In this document: in pieces, positions 1 through 9,036 of the stretch | Layout of the letters: each line of letters begins with the position of its first letter | Position numbering within the stretch: position 1 is the stretch's first letter | The notes under the pieces: model-generated | Database searches by the model: none | What the model saw: only the letters and a program-made list of their open reading frames with translations | What the model was told of the DNA's origin: nothing | Translations under genes and position numbers: made by a program | Origin: Mycoemilia scoparia | Lineage: Eukaryota; Kickxellomycota; Kickxellomycetes; Kickxellales; Kickxellaceae | Reading direction: 5' to 3' | DNA length: 38,519 bases | Assembly: GCA_027575805.1 (NCBI GenBank) | Contig: JANBPU010000154.1 | Coordinates: 1-38,519, forward strand

Positions 1-2
1 AA

Positions 3-896
3 GTTGGTCAGATTGCTAGGTTGGATCAGATGATAAAGATTCAACTTGAGGCTGCTAGAGCTGCCGCCGCTGGCGCCACAGGAGAAGGAGGAGCAGCAAC
101 AATAATCAATGGTAGCAATAACAATCTTGACAACGATGATGATGATGTCGATTTGGATGAGGATCCAAAGGTTTTGGCTGAACGTCGTGCTAAACATCGT
201 GAAGCTACTTTAGCATCTCTTCAAGCAGCACAGGCTTTAGCACAACAGCAATCCACACCTGATGATAATAATGCCACCACTACTGCTGGTGAGCAAAGCC
301 ACAATGACTCTTCAACTTCAACAGCCACTAAAAACGGTAGTAGTGAAGAAGAGAAATCCAGTATAAAGAGTCACAATAGTAGTGGTAATCCCACAAAGAA
401 CAACTCTTCGAGCACTGTGTCTTCGGGATCGCCTAGAGTCGCAAAGAGTAGTTGGGAACAACTGAGAATTATTACTCTGAAGGACAGTATAAGTATCCGG
501 TCTCCATCGCTTGATGTTGGTAGTGGAAGCCATGGTAACAGCAGCAGCAGCGTTGATAAACGTAATTCAGCAATATTTGATACAGCTCCTTCAGTTGGTG
601 ATAATAACGACAATGGTGAGGGAGAAGGAGGAGGAGGAGACCACAAGAAACAACAACAGTCTCGGAAATCATCAGCCAGAAAAAACCGTCGTTCAAAGAT
701 TATTTCGGTTCCACTTTCATGGATTGAACAGCATATTCCCTGGAAATCTTCATCTAATTCTACGTTGAGAACTGACGAGAAGACTGGTGTATGCGAGGTC
801 GAGTCTTCAGTGCCACCGTCGTCAGTATTACAAAGCAAACCTACTGTTGTTACCTACAGCAGCAAAAATAAGAATTCCAGGATTAAAGGATTCTAA
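3..896 (+). CDS. 3' end of a gene of unknown function, low-complexity tail
   Basis: The frame is open from the first bases of the window, so the gene starts outside it. It ends at TAA 894-896. The visible part (about 297 codons) begins with a helical, Ala-rich stretch (QIARLDQMIKIQ, then an Ala run), followed by an acidic DNDDDDVDLDEDP patch and a charged helix VLAERRAKHREATLAS. After that comes a long Ser/Asn/Thr/Gly-rich region. Near the end are a basic cluster (RKSSARKNRRSK) and a short ordered-looking piece, PLSWIEQHIPWK. No catalytic motif or membrane segment is present in this fragment, so it looks like the disordered cytoplasmic or nuclear tail of a larger protein. I do not recognise the family. 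The reading frame is secure because of its length and the amino-acid repeats; the identity is unknown. Confidence 0.75.
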   Translation, partial: VGQIARLDQMIKIQLEAARAAAAGATGEGGAATIINGSNNNLDNDDDDVDLDEDPKVLAERRAKHREATLASLQAAQALAQQQSTPDDNNATTTAGEQSHNDSSTSTATKNGSSEEEKSSIKSHNSSGNPTKNNSSSTVSSGSPRVAKSSWEQLRIITLKDSISIRSPSLDVGSGSHGNSSSSVDKRNSAIFDTAPSVGDNNDNGEGEGGGGDHKKQQQSRKSSARKNRRSKIISVPLSWIEQHIPWKSSSNSTLRTDEKTGVCEVESSVPPSSVLQSKPTVVTYSSKNKNSRIKGF

Positions 897-2148
897 TATA
901 TGAATGATATTGGAGTCTATTTTATTTAGATCGACTTCTCATCTGCGTGATCAAGCGAAATAGCTGAAGATCAAACAAAATCTGATCTCTCTAACTTTGT
1001 GTGTGTGTAATTTCAAACCATGTTTTTTTACTTCTTCTATAACAACAATAATGACCAAACTAATTACAACAAACCCTACTAACGACGACTAGCAAATAAC
1101 AAACGATATATAATCTCTTGATACAGTAACGATTGCAACAATAGTAATAACTTTATGGCATGCCATTCCATATGTAGTCTTTATAAACATAATAATGTCC
1201 TTTTTATTTTTTCATAATATCATTTTATTTTATTTTTATTTTTATTATAATGAACATCCTTCCATTTTTTTTGATAAATAAATACAGAAATATTTTTATA
1301 TCCAGTTGAACTTCGTTACTGATTAACCATGCAGTGGTTGTGGAAGGGTTCCAGCAAAATGTCTTTTAAATTTGATAAATAATTTTTAATGATGGTAAAA
1401 GTTTTGATGTATATTGTTCTTTCAAAGATGGTGTGAAACTGAGTTTTCTCTTGGATGTATGTATTTGTTGTTGATTGATTCTTGCTAACTATTTATTATT
1501 ATTATTATTTCTTTTGTGTGTGTGTGTGTGCGTGTACTTGTATTATAATTTTTAATAATGATTTTTTACGGAGCCTTTTATTCCTAATAACTTGTGAAGT
1601 ATAGCCATCTAGGAATGTTTTAATCATGATCTTTCGTACTTCAAGGGAATTTTCTAGCTACCACTAAAAAGACTTCACAGAATAACTCAATAGTAATTGC
1701 TCTATAATATACATTTCTTGTATTATTATAATAATTTGGTATGTGTTTTTGTTTATCTGTATTCTGAAACAGGAATTAGTGTTGAGACTTCGTGATTAAA
1801 TTCATGTATATTTGTAAACACATGAAGCATGGATATGTATGTATGTATGTATTCACAGAAATGTTTACAGGTGGGGATGAAGGAGCCAGCCCAGTTTTTT
1901 TTATTGTTATGTTTGGTTAAATATTACCAAGTACTCTTATTGTTTCCATGAAGTCAATGAAACTAAAGATCCATTATAGTTCAGTTTCATGAATGTTTCT
2001 CTATAATTATAAAGTAGTCATAGACAGTATTTATACTATTACAAATCGTCTACACTTTTTTTGTAATTTTATTCTCCTTTCTAAATCTTGTGAATAATAG
2101 AATATATATACATACACCAAATTCACTTCAAATCAAGCTTTATATATA
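897..2148. other. Intergenic region
   Basis: AT-rich stretch between two plus-strand genes. It holds the 3' flank of the upstream gene, a short GT run near 1516-1531 and a GTAT run near 1835-1850. The last 50 bases before 2149 contain TATATATA and a TTTATATATA box close to the ATG, which probably belong to the promoter or leader of the next gene. I see no convincing reading frame. Confidence 0.6.
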
Positions 2149-2691
2149 ATGTCTACATCTTCAAGTTTTAACAACAACAGTCAAGACGTACTACCACCAG
2201 GATCAAGATTATCAATAGCTGCAGAAGATTATAGACTAGTAACCAATGAGCTGGAAATTATAGAAAGCGACATAATGAAATACACAGATCTGGTTAAACA
2301 AGTCCAAGATGAGATTGAAAAATACCGAGAGCGATTGTATAATTTTCTAGAGTCTGGTGAAAATGTAGATTTGCGTTCGCTTAGAATTACAAGATCATTG
2401 AGGGAAAGGATTGGGATATACGAATATACTGAACAAACTTATCAATCGACTATATTGAAATTGTATGATATTAGAGAAGAGTTGTGTATAATTTTGGATG
2501 GAGAAGCAACTGAAGAAGAAGAAGAAGAAGAGGTAGATGAGTATGGAGAAGACATAGAGAAATCCGGAAGACTAGAAAATGATATCATTGGTGGTCAGGA
2601 CGAGGATGAGAATGAGAATGAGAACGGGGACTATGAAGATGTGGATGCAGAGTATTATTTCGAAAGGATCAGATCATATAAAGCTGAGTAA
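2149..2691 (+). CDS. Small acidic coiled-coil protein, uncharacterised
   Basis: 180 residues from ATG 2149 to TAA 2689-2691. The start follows an AT-rich leader with TATATATAATG, and no in-frame ATG lies upstream. Residues 1-20 are Ser/Asn-rich. Residues about 25-120 are strongly helical with heptad-like hydrophobic spacing (NELEIIESDIMKYTDLVKQV, then YEYTEQTYQSTILKLYDIREEL), which predicts a coiled coil. From about residue 121 the protein is extremely acidic: a run of seven Glu encoded mostly by GAA repeats, then DEDENENENGDYEDVDAE. There is no signal peptide, membrane segment or catalytic motif. Such a layout suits an intracellular adaptor or a histone- or ribosome-binding factor, but that is a guess. 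No family recognised. Confidence 0.6.
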   Translation: MSTSSSFNNNSQDVLPPGSRLSIAAEDYRLVTNELEIIESDIMKYTDLVKQVQDEIEKYRERLYNFLESGENVDLRSLRITRSLRERIGIYEYTEQTYQSTILKLYDIREELCIILDGEATEEEEEEEVDEYGEDIEKSGRLENDIIGGQDEDENENENGDYEDVDAEYYFERIRSYKAE

Positions 2692-3824
2692 TAATCTATT
2701 TGTTGTTACAAGTCGGCAATGATCAGGGAAGGAGCGATAGTCTTATTGGTTTGGGCATATGCATGTCTGTATGTTTAAGTTCAAAATATCATGTTCACAC
2801 ACGCTCATGTATATCTGGTAGCGTTGTGTATGAATTGATAAAACTATTTCATTGTAATTATTAGAACTAGTGTTTCGGAAAGTCTGTACCCAACATATAT
2901 TCAATTTATCAAAAAGAACAGTCACAACAATTCTAAAGATATTAGCAAATACACATTAATATTCTAAAGTTTATCTAACAAGAAAAATTTAGTCAAATAT
3001 TCTATACATAGAGTAGTAGTAGTAGTAGTAGTAGTGCATAAAATTCTGACCAAAATGCTTTTTATTAGTACTACAATAAAAGCCCCGTTTATATAAAGCA
3101 TTTTTTGTAGAATATAGCTTGAAAATGATGCAAGCTTGCTTGGTAATGGTAAAGCAAGCTGTTGGATTACAAAACATCCAAATAATAAATCCAAAAAAAA
3201 CTACTAGCTAGTAAATTTGGGGTTAGTAGTAGCAGTGTCTATTCACTGCTCTGTAATGATGATTAGCCAGAAAATGTCACCTTCATGCATATCTCTGATA
3301 TTTTCAAGCGTACATTCAAGATCTTTGTATCAAAAATGTAGCCTGAATGCAATGGCTCAAGAAATAAGGTAATGGATTATTCTCCCCTCCCCCAAAGTTT
3401 GTTTAAAATATGTGATTATATACAGAGAGATCTTTGAAAATATAATGCTATAATCGCAGCAAAGAGGTTATCTGAGCATTTGTTAAAGTAGTAATAGTAT
3501 GATAGTCATATTTAATGGCATGTGCTACATGTGTTTTTGGTTGAGAATATTTGTAAAGGTATTTTCAGAATAACAGTCCACCGCCACAATAAATACAAAT
3601 ACATAAATAGTCAGAGACTCGAGAAAATATTAGGTCCATTATTTCGAAAGAATCTTTACGCAGACGACTCATTGATATTTTCACAACACAATTTGACAAG
3701 TAATTACTAGCGCATTTCTCATTATATCAGATACCAGCTCTTGACCAAGAAAGTAGTCAGTTATCAATTCTTTTGAGGTTTAGAAACAAGCACACACATA
3801 CACACACATATATATGAGATAACA
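2692..3824. other. Intergenic region
   Basis: AT-rich DNA with a GTA trinucleotide run around 3014-3036 and short CA repeats around 3789-3806. Frames here are short, rich in Tyr/Ile/Phe codons and not supported by any motif. I found no gene. Confidence 0.5.
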
Positions 3825-4198
3825 ATGATGTCAGGTACTTATACTTTTAATGGCCAATGTACTGACTCCAACACGTTTGTTCATTATTTAGTGTCAACTA
3901 TTAGCAATTATGTTGTAAGTTAGCCTCGAACCAGCTACTAATCAATAATCTATAAACAAACAAACAAATTTATATCTGCTACATCTGATGTGGTTGTTGG
4001 TATAAATAACAACTAATAATAAACCTCTGTGTATTTGTTTAGAATAGTGCCACGTTGAATGGGCAGGCAGTTGGACGAGATGACATTTATGGCAACATCA
4101 TTTATTACTCAACTACTGGCAGATCCATTGACCTAGTAATAAATTTTACAGATTCTGGGGGTAATTTGAACACTAGTTCATTTACATTTTATCCCTAG
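3825..4198 (+). CDS. Candidate two-exon small protein gene
   Basis: Exon 1 runs 3825-3914 (30 codons), the intron 3915-4042 (128 bp) and exon 2 4043-4198 (51 codons plus TAG). The donor is a perfect GTAAGT. Branch candidates are TACTAAT at 3936-3942 and CTAAT at 4013-4017, the latter about 26 bases before the acceptor TTTAG at 4038-4042. The phase is 0 and the joined frame stays open, giving 81 residues. Exon 1 encodes MMSGTYTFNGQCTDSNTF and continues; exon 2 includes GRDDIYGNIIYYSTTGRSID and ends FTFYP. The composition is balanced, unlike the surrounding AT-driven frames, and the alternating polar/hydrophobic pattern suggests a small beta-rich domain. No signal peptide and no recognised family. 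Without splicing the first frame stops after 32 codons. The start could also be the second ATG at 3828. Confidence 0.45.
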
Positions 4199-4770
4199 AA
4201 ACACAATTCTGTGATAGTGGTGGTGGTGGTGGTGTAGCTGTATCTGTAGCGGAGAGTCCTTGATTATAGTGGAACTTTATTTGCTATTTTCTTTTCTTTA
4301 TTCCAAGATTTGCATTCTCTTTGATTTTAGCTATTAGTATTTTATTACTGTTATATCATTGATTGTTGTTTTTGTTTCGAACATTTGAACTTTTTTGTTT
4401 TTTAATTTGCAAAGTTGTTGGATACAGAGAGATATGTGGGCGAGAGTTTTAATTTCTTTATTGGTTTATTTTTTGTTGTAAATCTTTTCATTGATAATAG
4501 TAGAACTGTATTGATTCAATCTTGTATTTGTGTTTTATTTTAAATATTAAGGTTTTCAAAAAGAGATTTTTGCTTTTTATTATTATACATTATTACACAT
4601 TTTACAAAGGGTTGGTCGAGTTTCCTCTTCTTATCAGACATATGCCAGTTGTTAGTAGGTCCCAGTGCTATATCCCCTTATCATATCAATATATTAGTAT
4701 AGCTTGGTAGAGGTATAATATATCATACCATATCAGGATAACTATGAAGTAAATCACCATCTTCAACACT
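4199..4770. other. Intergenic region, T-rich
   Basis: 3' flank of the candidate spliced gene. It contains a short GGT repeat (about 4217-4234) and long T-rich tracts. A 62-codon frame at 4522-4710 is open but has AT-driven composition and no motif. No gene called. Confidence 0.5.
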
Positions 4771-4953
4771 TTATAAAGTAGTATACATAAAAAGCAATTC
4801 AATCATTATATCTGGTAGATGGCAAAATCTACAGTTGTGGTTGGATGTGAAATAGATGGAGATAACTGGATCCTCATAATTTGGCCCAGCCTCAAGCACC
4901 ATTTGCCATACAGCTCTTGGGGATCTGTTTATTTTGTTTAACACCTTGTGGAA
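4771..4953 (-). pseudogene. Truncated reading frame abutting a MITE-like element
   Basis: On the minus strand a 60-codon frame runs from 4953 to the stop TAA at 4771-4773. It has protein-like composition: RSPRAVWQMVLEAGPNYEDP, then VISIYFTSNHNCRFCHLPDI. Upstream, the frame is closed by a TAG inside the hairpin element that begins at 4953, so the reading frame ends almost exactly at the element boundary. An internal Met (MVLEAG) could serve as a start for a shorter protein. The simplest reading is the 3' part of a gene cut off by element insertion. A chance open frame is the alternative. No family recognised. Confidence 0.25.
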
Positions 4954-5084
4954 TATGGGTAGCTATTTTTGAAGGGCTAGATTAATATTATCAATGGTAA
5001 TATAGACCTGGCCAGTAGTATGCAAGTTGAAATTACTGGTCTATTAGTAAAAATTAGTAGCTCTTCAAAAATAACAATCCATAT
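4953..5084. mobile_element. MITE-like hairpin element, family 1, copy A
   Basis: Terminal inverted repeats: the left end reads ATATGGGTAGCTATTTTTGA and the right end, reverse-complemented, ATATGGATTGTTATTTTTGA. Inside, a second inverted pair (TAATATAGACC against TAATAGACC) extends the hairpin. Both ends carry a TA dinucleotide just outside TGG, as for Tc1/mariner-type insertions. It shares its ends with five other copies in this window and has no coding capacity. Confidence 0.65.
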
Positions 5085-5100
5085 GAACATATATATATAT

Positions 5101-5208
5101 ATATGGGGGATTATTCTTGAAGGGTAGAAGCTTACTGGTAAAACTATACACACATTTGGCTGTGAATGCCCCTATAAATATTCACCCTTCAAAAATTATT
5201 GCCCATAT
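5101..5208. mobile_element. MITE-like hairpin element, family 1, copy B
   Basis: The element opens with ATATGGGGGATTATTCTTGA and closes with the complementary AAATTATTGCCCATAT. It lies 16 bp from copy A across a short AT repeat. The core ACATTTGGCTGTGAATGCCC recurs in copies C, D, E and F. Terminal TA dinucleotides are present on both sides. Confidence 0.75.
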
Positions 5209-6495
5209 GCTTGTGCCCCTAGTAGCCAGAAGGAAAAATGGAGATGTATTGGGACAATAATGATTGACAACAGAAATAATGAAGATTTACATCATCAGAT
5301 TTTTTTACACAGACAACACATCATTTATTACAATTTATAGGGATATTATATCTTGCCAAAGTTCGCAAGGCTTTGGGCGAAATGGTCAGTCCACAAGAGT
5401 TGCGTCTAAAATGGTCGTTGATTGGGCCAAAACCAAAGAGCTCATCTCAGCATTCCTTACACATTCGATTCCACCTGAAATCTGACCATTTGATTCTGAA
5501 AAGAAAGAAAAAAAACTGTTTCTTGGAGGGAGAGAGAGAGTTTGTGTGTGGGTATTTGTGATGTACCAGAATCTTCACATGTTACATATTTGGAGTAGGT
5601 TGTAAGGGTTAATCCTTTGAACAAACTTGCTTGATAATAATAGTCACAGGGTTGGGCGTGTATGTGTGTGCGAAAGCTTTGTTACATTATTGCATTGTTT
5701 TGTTAGATGGCGTTTATAATATTCATCAAGCACATGTTAAAGTTGGTTGTGTACGTGTGTTGATTTTATGGTACTATTCGTGCTTGTCAGTCTGTCGTTC
5801 AGTCTGTGAGTTTGGGAAAACCAGTTAAACAAAAAAAAAAGAGATGGAAAGAATATTGTGTTGACGGATCCGAGAGAGATATTGAATTATTGGAGGGAGG
5901 GAGGTTAGGCAGTTGCTGTGTTATTACTAACAAGTTACTTATTTAAAGACAGACATCGCCAGCATGTCTGTCCTACTTTCTCTCCTACATACATATTTTT
6001 TACTCTAAGCTCTCATATCCATCCACTATCCACTTTTTCAAACAACAATCATCATCCGACCAATCAACGGATAATTATCCGTTTTGTACTCTGTGAAATC
6101 TCCCAGATATTTTTGATTTCTTGTTATATACTCGTTAACTCTCGCCTTCAGTTATCCTCACAGCGTTCTTATTTTGACTATTAGACTACTGGTGCCGTTG
6201 TTATTCGTTGGTTTCCAGGTAAACACTCCATGATCGCATGACTATAGAGCCTCATATGTCTATGTGTTTGATTTTGGTCAGAACAACAGCATGAGATTCT
6301 GGCAAAATACTCGCTCGAAGATCTGTTCTTTCTTTTCTCTTATTATTTCGTTTATGATTCTTTTTTTACTTTATTCTCCGTTTGTTTATGTAGAGAGAGA
6401 GTGTGTGTGTCAGGGTATAATCGCAAACCCTGTTCTGAGACCTTTGTTTGACCATTATATTTATTATATATAAATAACAATAGATAAAAAAGAAA
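5209..6495. other. Intergenic region with a possible coding remnant at about 5331-5561
   Basis: Between 5331 and 5561 all three plus-strand frames are partly open and the base composition is less AT-rich than the surroundings. One frame reads LAKVRKALGEMVSPQELRLK, another ends VVDWAKTKELISAFLTHSI. Neither has a good start or matches anything I know, so I only flag it as a possible exon or decayed gene. The rest is AT-rich with GT and GA runs (around 5531-5550 and 6392-6409). The last 150 bases, with TATATATAAATAAC at 6463-6478, are the likely promoter and leader of the P450 gene. Confidence 0.4.
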
Positions 6496-8528
6496 ATGTC
6501 TAATGCTACTATCGCACCAATCCGTTTCTTTGAGACTTGTATCAGCACCGTGACTGCTGCTTGTTTTGGTATGTTTTCGTCACTCCAGTCTAATAGTATA
6601 GTTATTGTGACTACTGGTATAGTTGGTGGTTATCTTGCTTCAAGGGTAAGTAAGGTCTATAATAGCAATTGGATGATTTATTGCTGGAGCATTATTATTG
6701 TTATTACTGCTTTGTTATCATGTCATTTTGATAAATGACCAAGATTACATAATTATCAATTGTCTCTCCTCTCCTCCTCCTCCTCCTCCCCCCCACACAC
6801 ATAATATGAACACTAAACTAACAATGTCTCCATTTTTTTTATCTAATAAACATACATGTGTATACTATCGGATAAAATTAGATTGTCTATCTATTTTATT
6901 TTTCACCACTATCCAACATAAAGGGACCATTCATCAGTATAATGTTTCCGATATCACTGCTTTACCATTTATCTAAAGGAAAGGCCCAAGAATATCAACT
7001 TAAGCAGCACCAAAAATATGGCCAAGTCTTAAGAGCCGGGCCATACCATGTGTCTCTAACCAACCCTGAGGATTGGAAAAGATTGTTGGCATCACACCGG
7101 TACGTGAAAGGAATGACCCCGTTGATCAAGATATTCGGAGCACCGAATATCTTTACTACGGATGATCCGGAAATCAACAAGGCACGAAGGAGGCTGATTA
7201 AACCGGCGTTTACTACCACTCATATTGCGGCGATGGAGCAAAGTATTTTGGAGGCTGGGCCTATTGCGTTAAAACGAAAAATTGATCAAGCCATTGAGGA
7301 TCATGAAAACAGTTTTGTTTTTGGTAGTGGCAGCAGCAACAGCAACAGCAGCAGCAGCAGCAGCAGTAGGGATAAGAAGGAGAATAAGAATGGGACAGCA
7401 GCCAAGATTAATCATGTTGATGATTTCCAGTATATGGCACTTGATGTTATTGGCGAACTGGCATTTGGTGGTAGTTTTGGAATGCTTAATGGTGGACAAC
7501 AATCAAATACGGTTGTGTTGGATGGAGTTCATTCAATGAATTTGATATCTATGTTGGAAGTCATGATTCCGTACTTTGATAAATTTGAGAGATTGGTTAT
7601 TCCGTCGATGGTTAAAAAAGTCGATGATTTTTTGGAATTTACTAGACAAGTTATTTATAAAAGAATCGAAGAGACTACTACTAATACTCCTGCAAAGAGT
7701 ACAAAAGAAGGAAAATCAACATCACCACAATTACCACCACCACCAGTCCCTCAGGATATTTTACAAGTATTCATTGAAGCCTACCAACAAGGTTCAGCCA
7801 TTTATGGATTGAAAGAAGCTGATTTGGTATCTGAAATTTGTACCCAGATGTTTGCTGGCACCGATACATCAAGCACAACCTTATCATGGACATTATTCTT
7901 GTTGATGGTTTACCCTGAAACCTACAAAAAGGTCTGTGAAGAGATTCGCACTACATATCCAGACCGATCCAAACCCATTACTTATACCGAAGGGCTTTCG
8001 AAACTACCATACCTCGAGGCCGTGATTTATGAGTCAATGAGAATCCAACCGACATCAGCCAATAGTCTGACTCGCATAATCCCTGAACCGGGGTTCGAGC
8101 TTTCAAATGGCCAATTCCTTCCTGCGGGTACAGAATGTTTAATCCCGATATATAGTATCCACCATGACGAACAATTCTGGAAAGATCATCATAAGTTTTT
8201 GCCTGACAGGTTCTTGGTTAGCGACAAGAATGGTGCTGAAGATGTGAGTGCGAATAAAAAGAATTTGATGATATTTTCGAGTGGGATTCGAGTATGTCCT
8301 GGCCGGAATTTGGCAATGTGCAAGATATTTATGACGCTTGCTAATATTCTGAGAGATTATGATTTTTGGCTGCCCGAGGATATGGTGGAGTTTGGGCCGG
8401 ATGTTATTGATGACGAGACTGGGGAGCCAAAGATCATTCCAGGGTTTTTGGGAATTACGTATACACCTCGGTACTCCGAAAGAGATGGATGGATTTGTGT
8501 TAAACATAATGTTGCTCCTTCGCAATAA
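6496..8528 (+). CDS. Cytochrome P450 monooxygenase (two exons)
   Basis: Haem-thiolate monooxygenase, predicted to sit in the ER membrane; its substrate cannot be told from sequence. Exon 1 is 6496-6645 (50 codons), the intron 6646-6881, and exon 2 6882-8528, in phase 0, giving 598 residues. Exon 1 provides the N-terminal hydrophobic anchor (SIVIVTTGIVGGYLAS). The start of exon 2 supplies SPLSNIKGP, the equivalent of the fungal PLxxIPGP hinge, so the open frame that starts at ATG 6942 is not the true start. Motifs (spliced numbering): I-helix AGTDTS 375-380, E434-x-x-R437, PDRF about 491-494, and the haem loop FSSGIRVCPGRNLA with Cys522. A Ser-rich insert lies near 205-213 and a Pro-rich stretch near 334-340. 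The tail resembles zygomycete P450s as I remember them. It needs a P450 reductase, none of which is in the window. The downstream neighbour, a receptor gene, is convergent. Confidence 0.93.
6646..6881 (+). other. Intron of the P450 gene
   Basis: 236 bp, with GTAAGT at 6646-6651 and TTAG at 6878-6881. Branch candidates are CTAAC 6818-6822 and CTAAT 6843-6847. A CTC/C tract lies at about 6766-6794. Removing it joins ASR (exon 1) to IVYLFYFSPL (exon 2) in phase 0. Left unspliced, exon 1 would read on to a stop at 6736-6738. Confidence 0.8.
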
Positions 8529-9036
8529 CAAGATTTTCTTGATTTTTTGTCATTATTATTATCATTGTTGTTGTTGTATTTGTTTATATTACTATTATTA
8601 CTGCTACCACTACTACTATTGTTTTTGAATTGTATTTGCAAATTTATTTGTTTGTGTTGGGAAATGAAGTTTTATAAAGGATGGTTGTTTTGATATTTAA
8701 ATTGGTCAGAATGGTATTGAAGAAAAGATATAGTCATTATCGTTATCTCTATCATTATTGAAGATTTTCAAAGGAAAAAAGGATGTTAAATTGTTTCGTT
8801 AAAAAGAAAAATCAATCGATTAATAAATATACCAAAATAGAAAGAAGGAATAGATTTGAATAATAATTAAAAAGAAAAGAAGTAAGGAAATTAAGGATAA
8901 ATTCTAGTGTTGTTGTTGTTGTTATTATTACTTGTTGGTTATTTTCTCTTTTCCAATACATAATCATCACCACCACCACCACCACTCGCACCAATCTTCC
9001 AAAAAAATGATTAAATAACCTGATAAGAATCAAATT
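8529..9036. other. Intergenic region between convergent genes
   Basis: 3' flanks of the plus-strand P450 and the minus-strand receptor. It is AT-rich with TTG/TTA runs at about 8566-8620 and a CAC/ACC run near 8968-8985. No gene seen. Confidence 0.6.
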
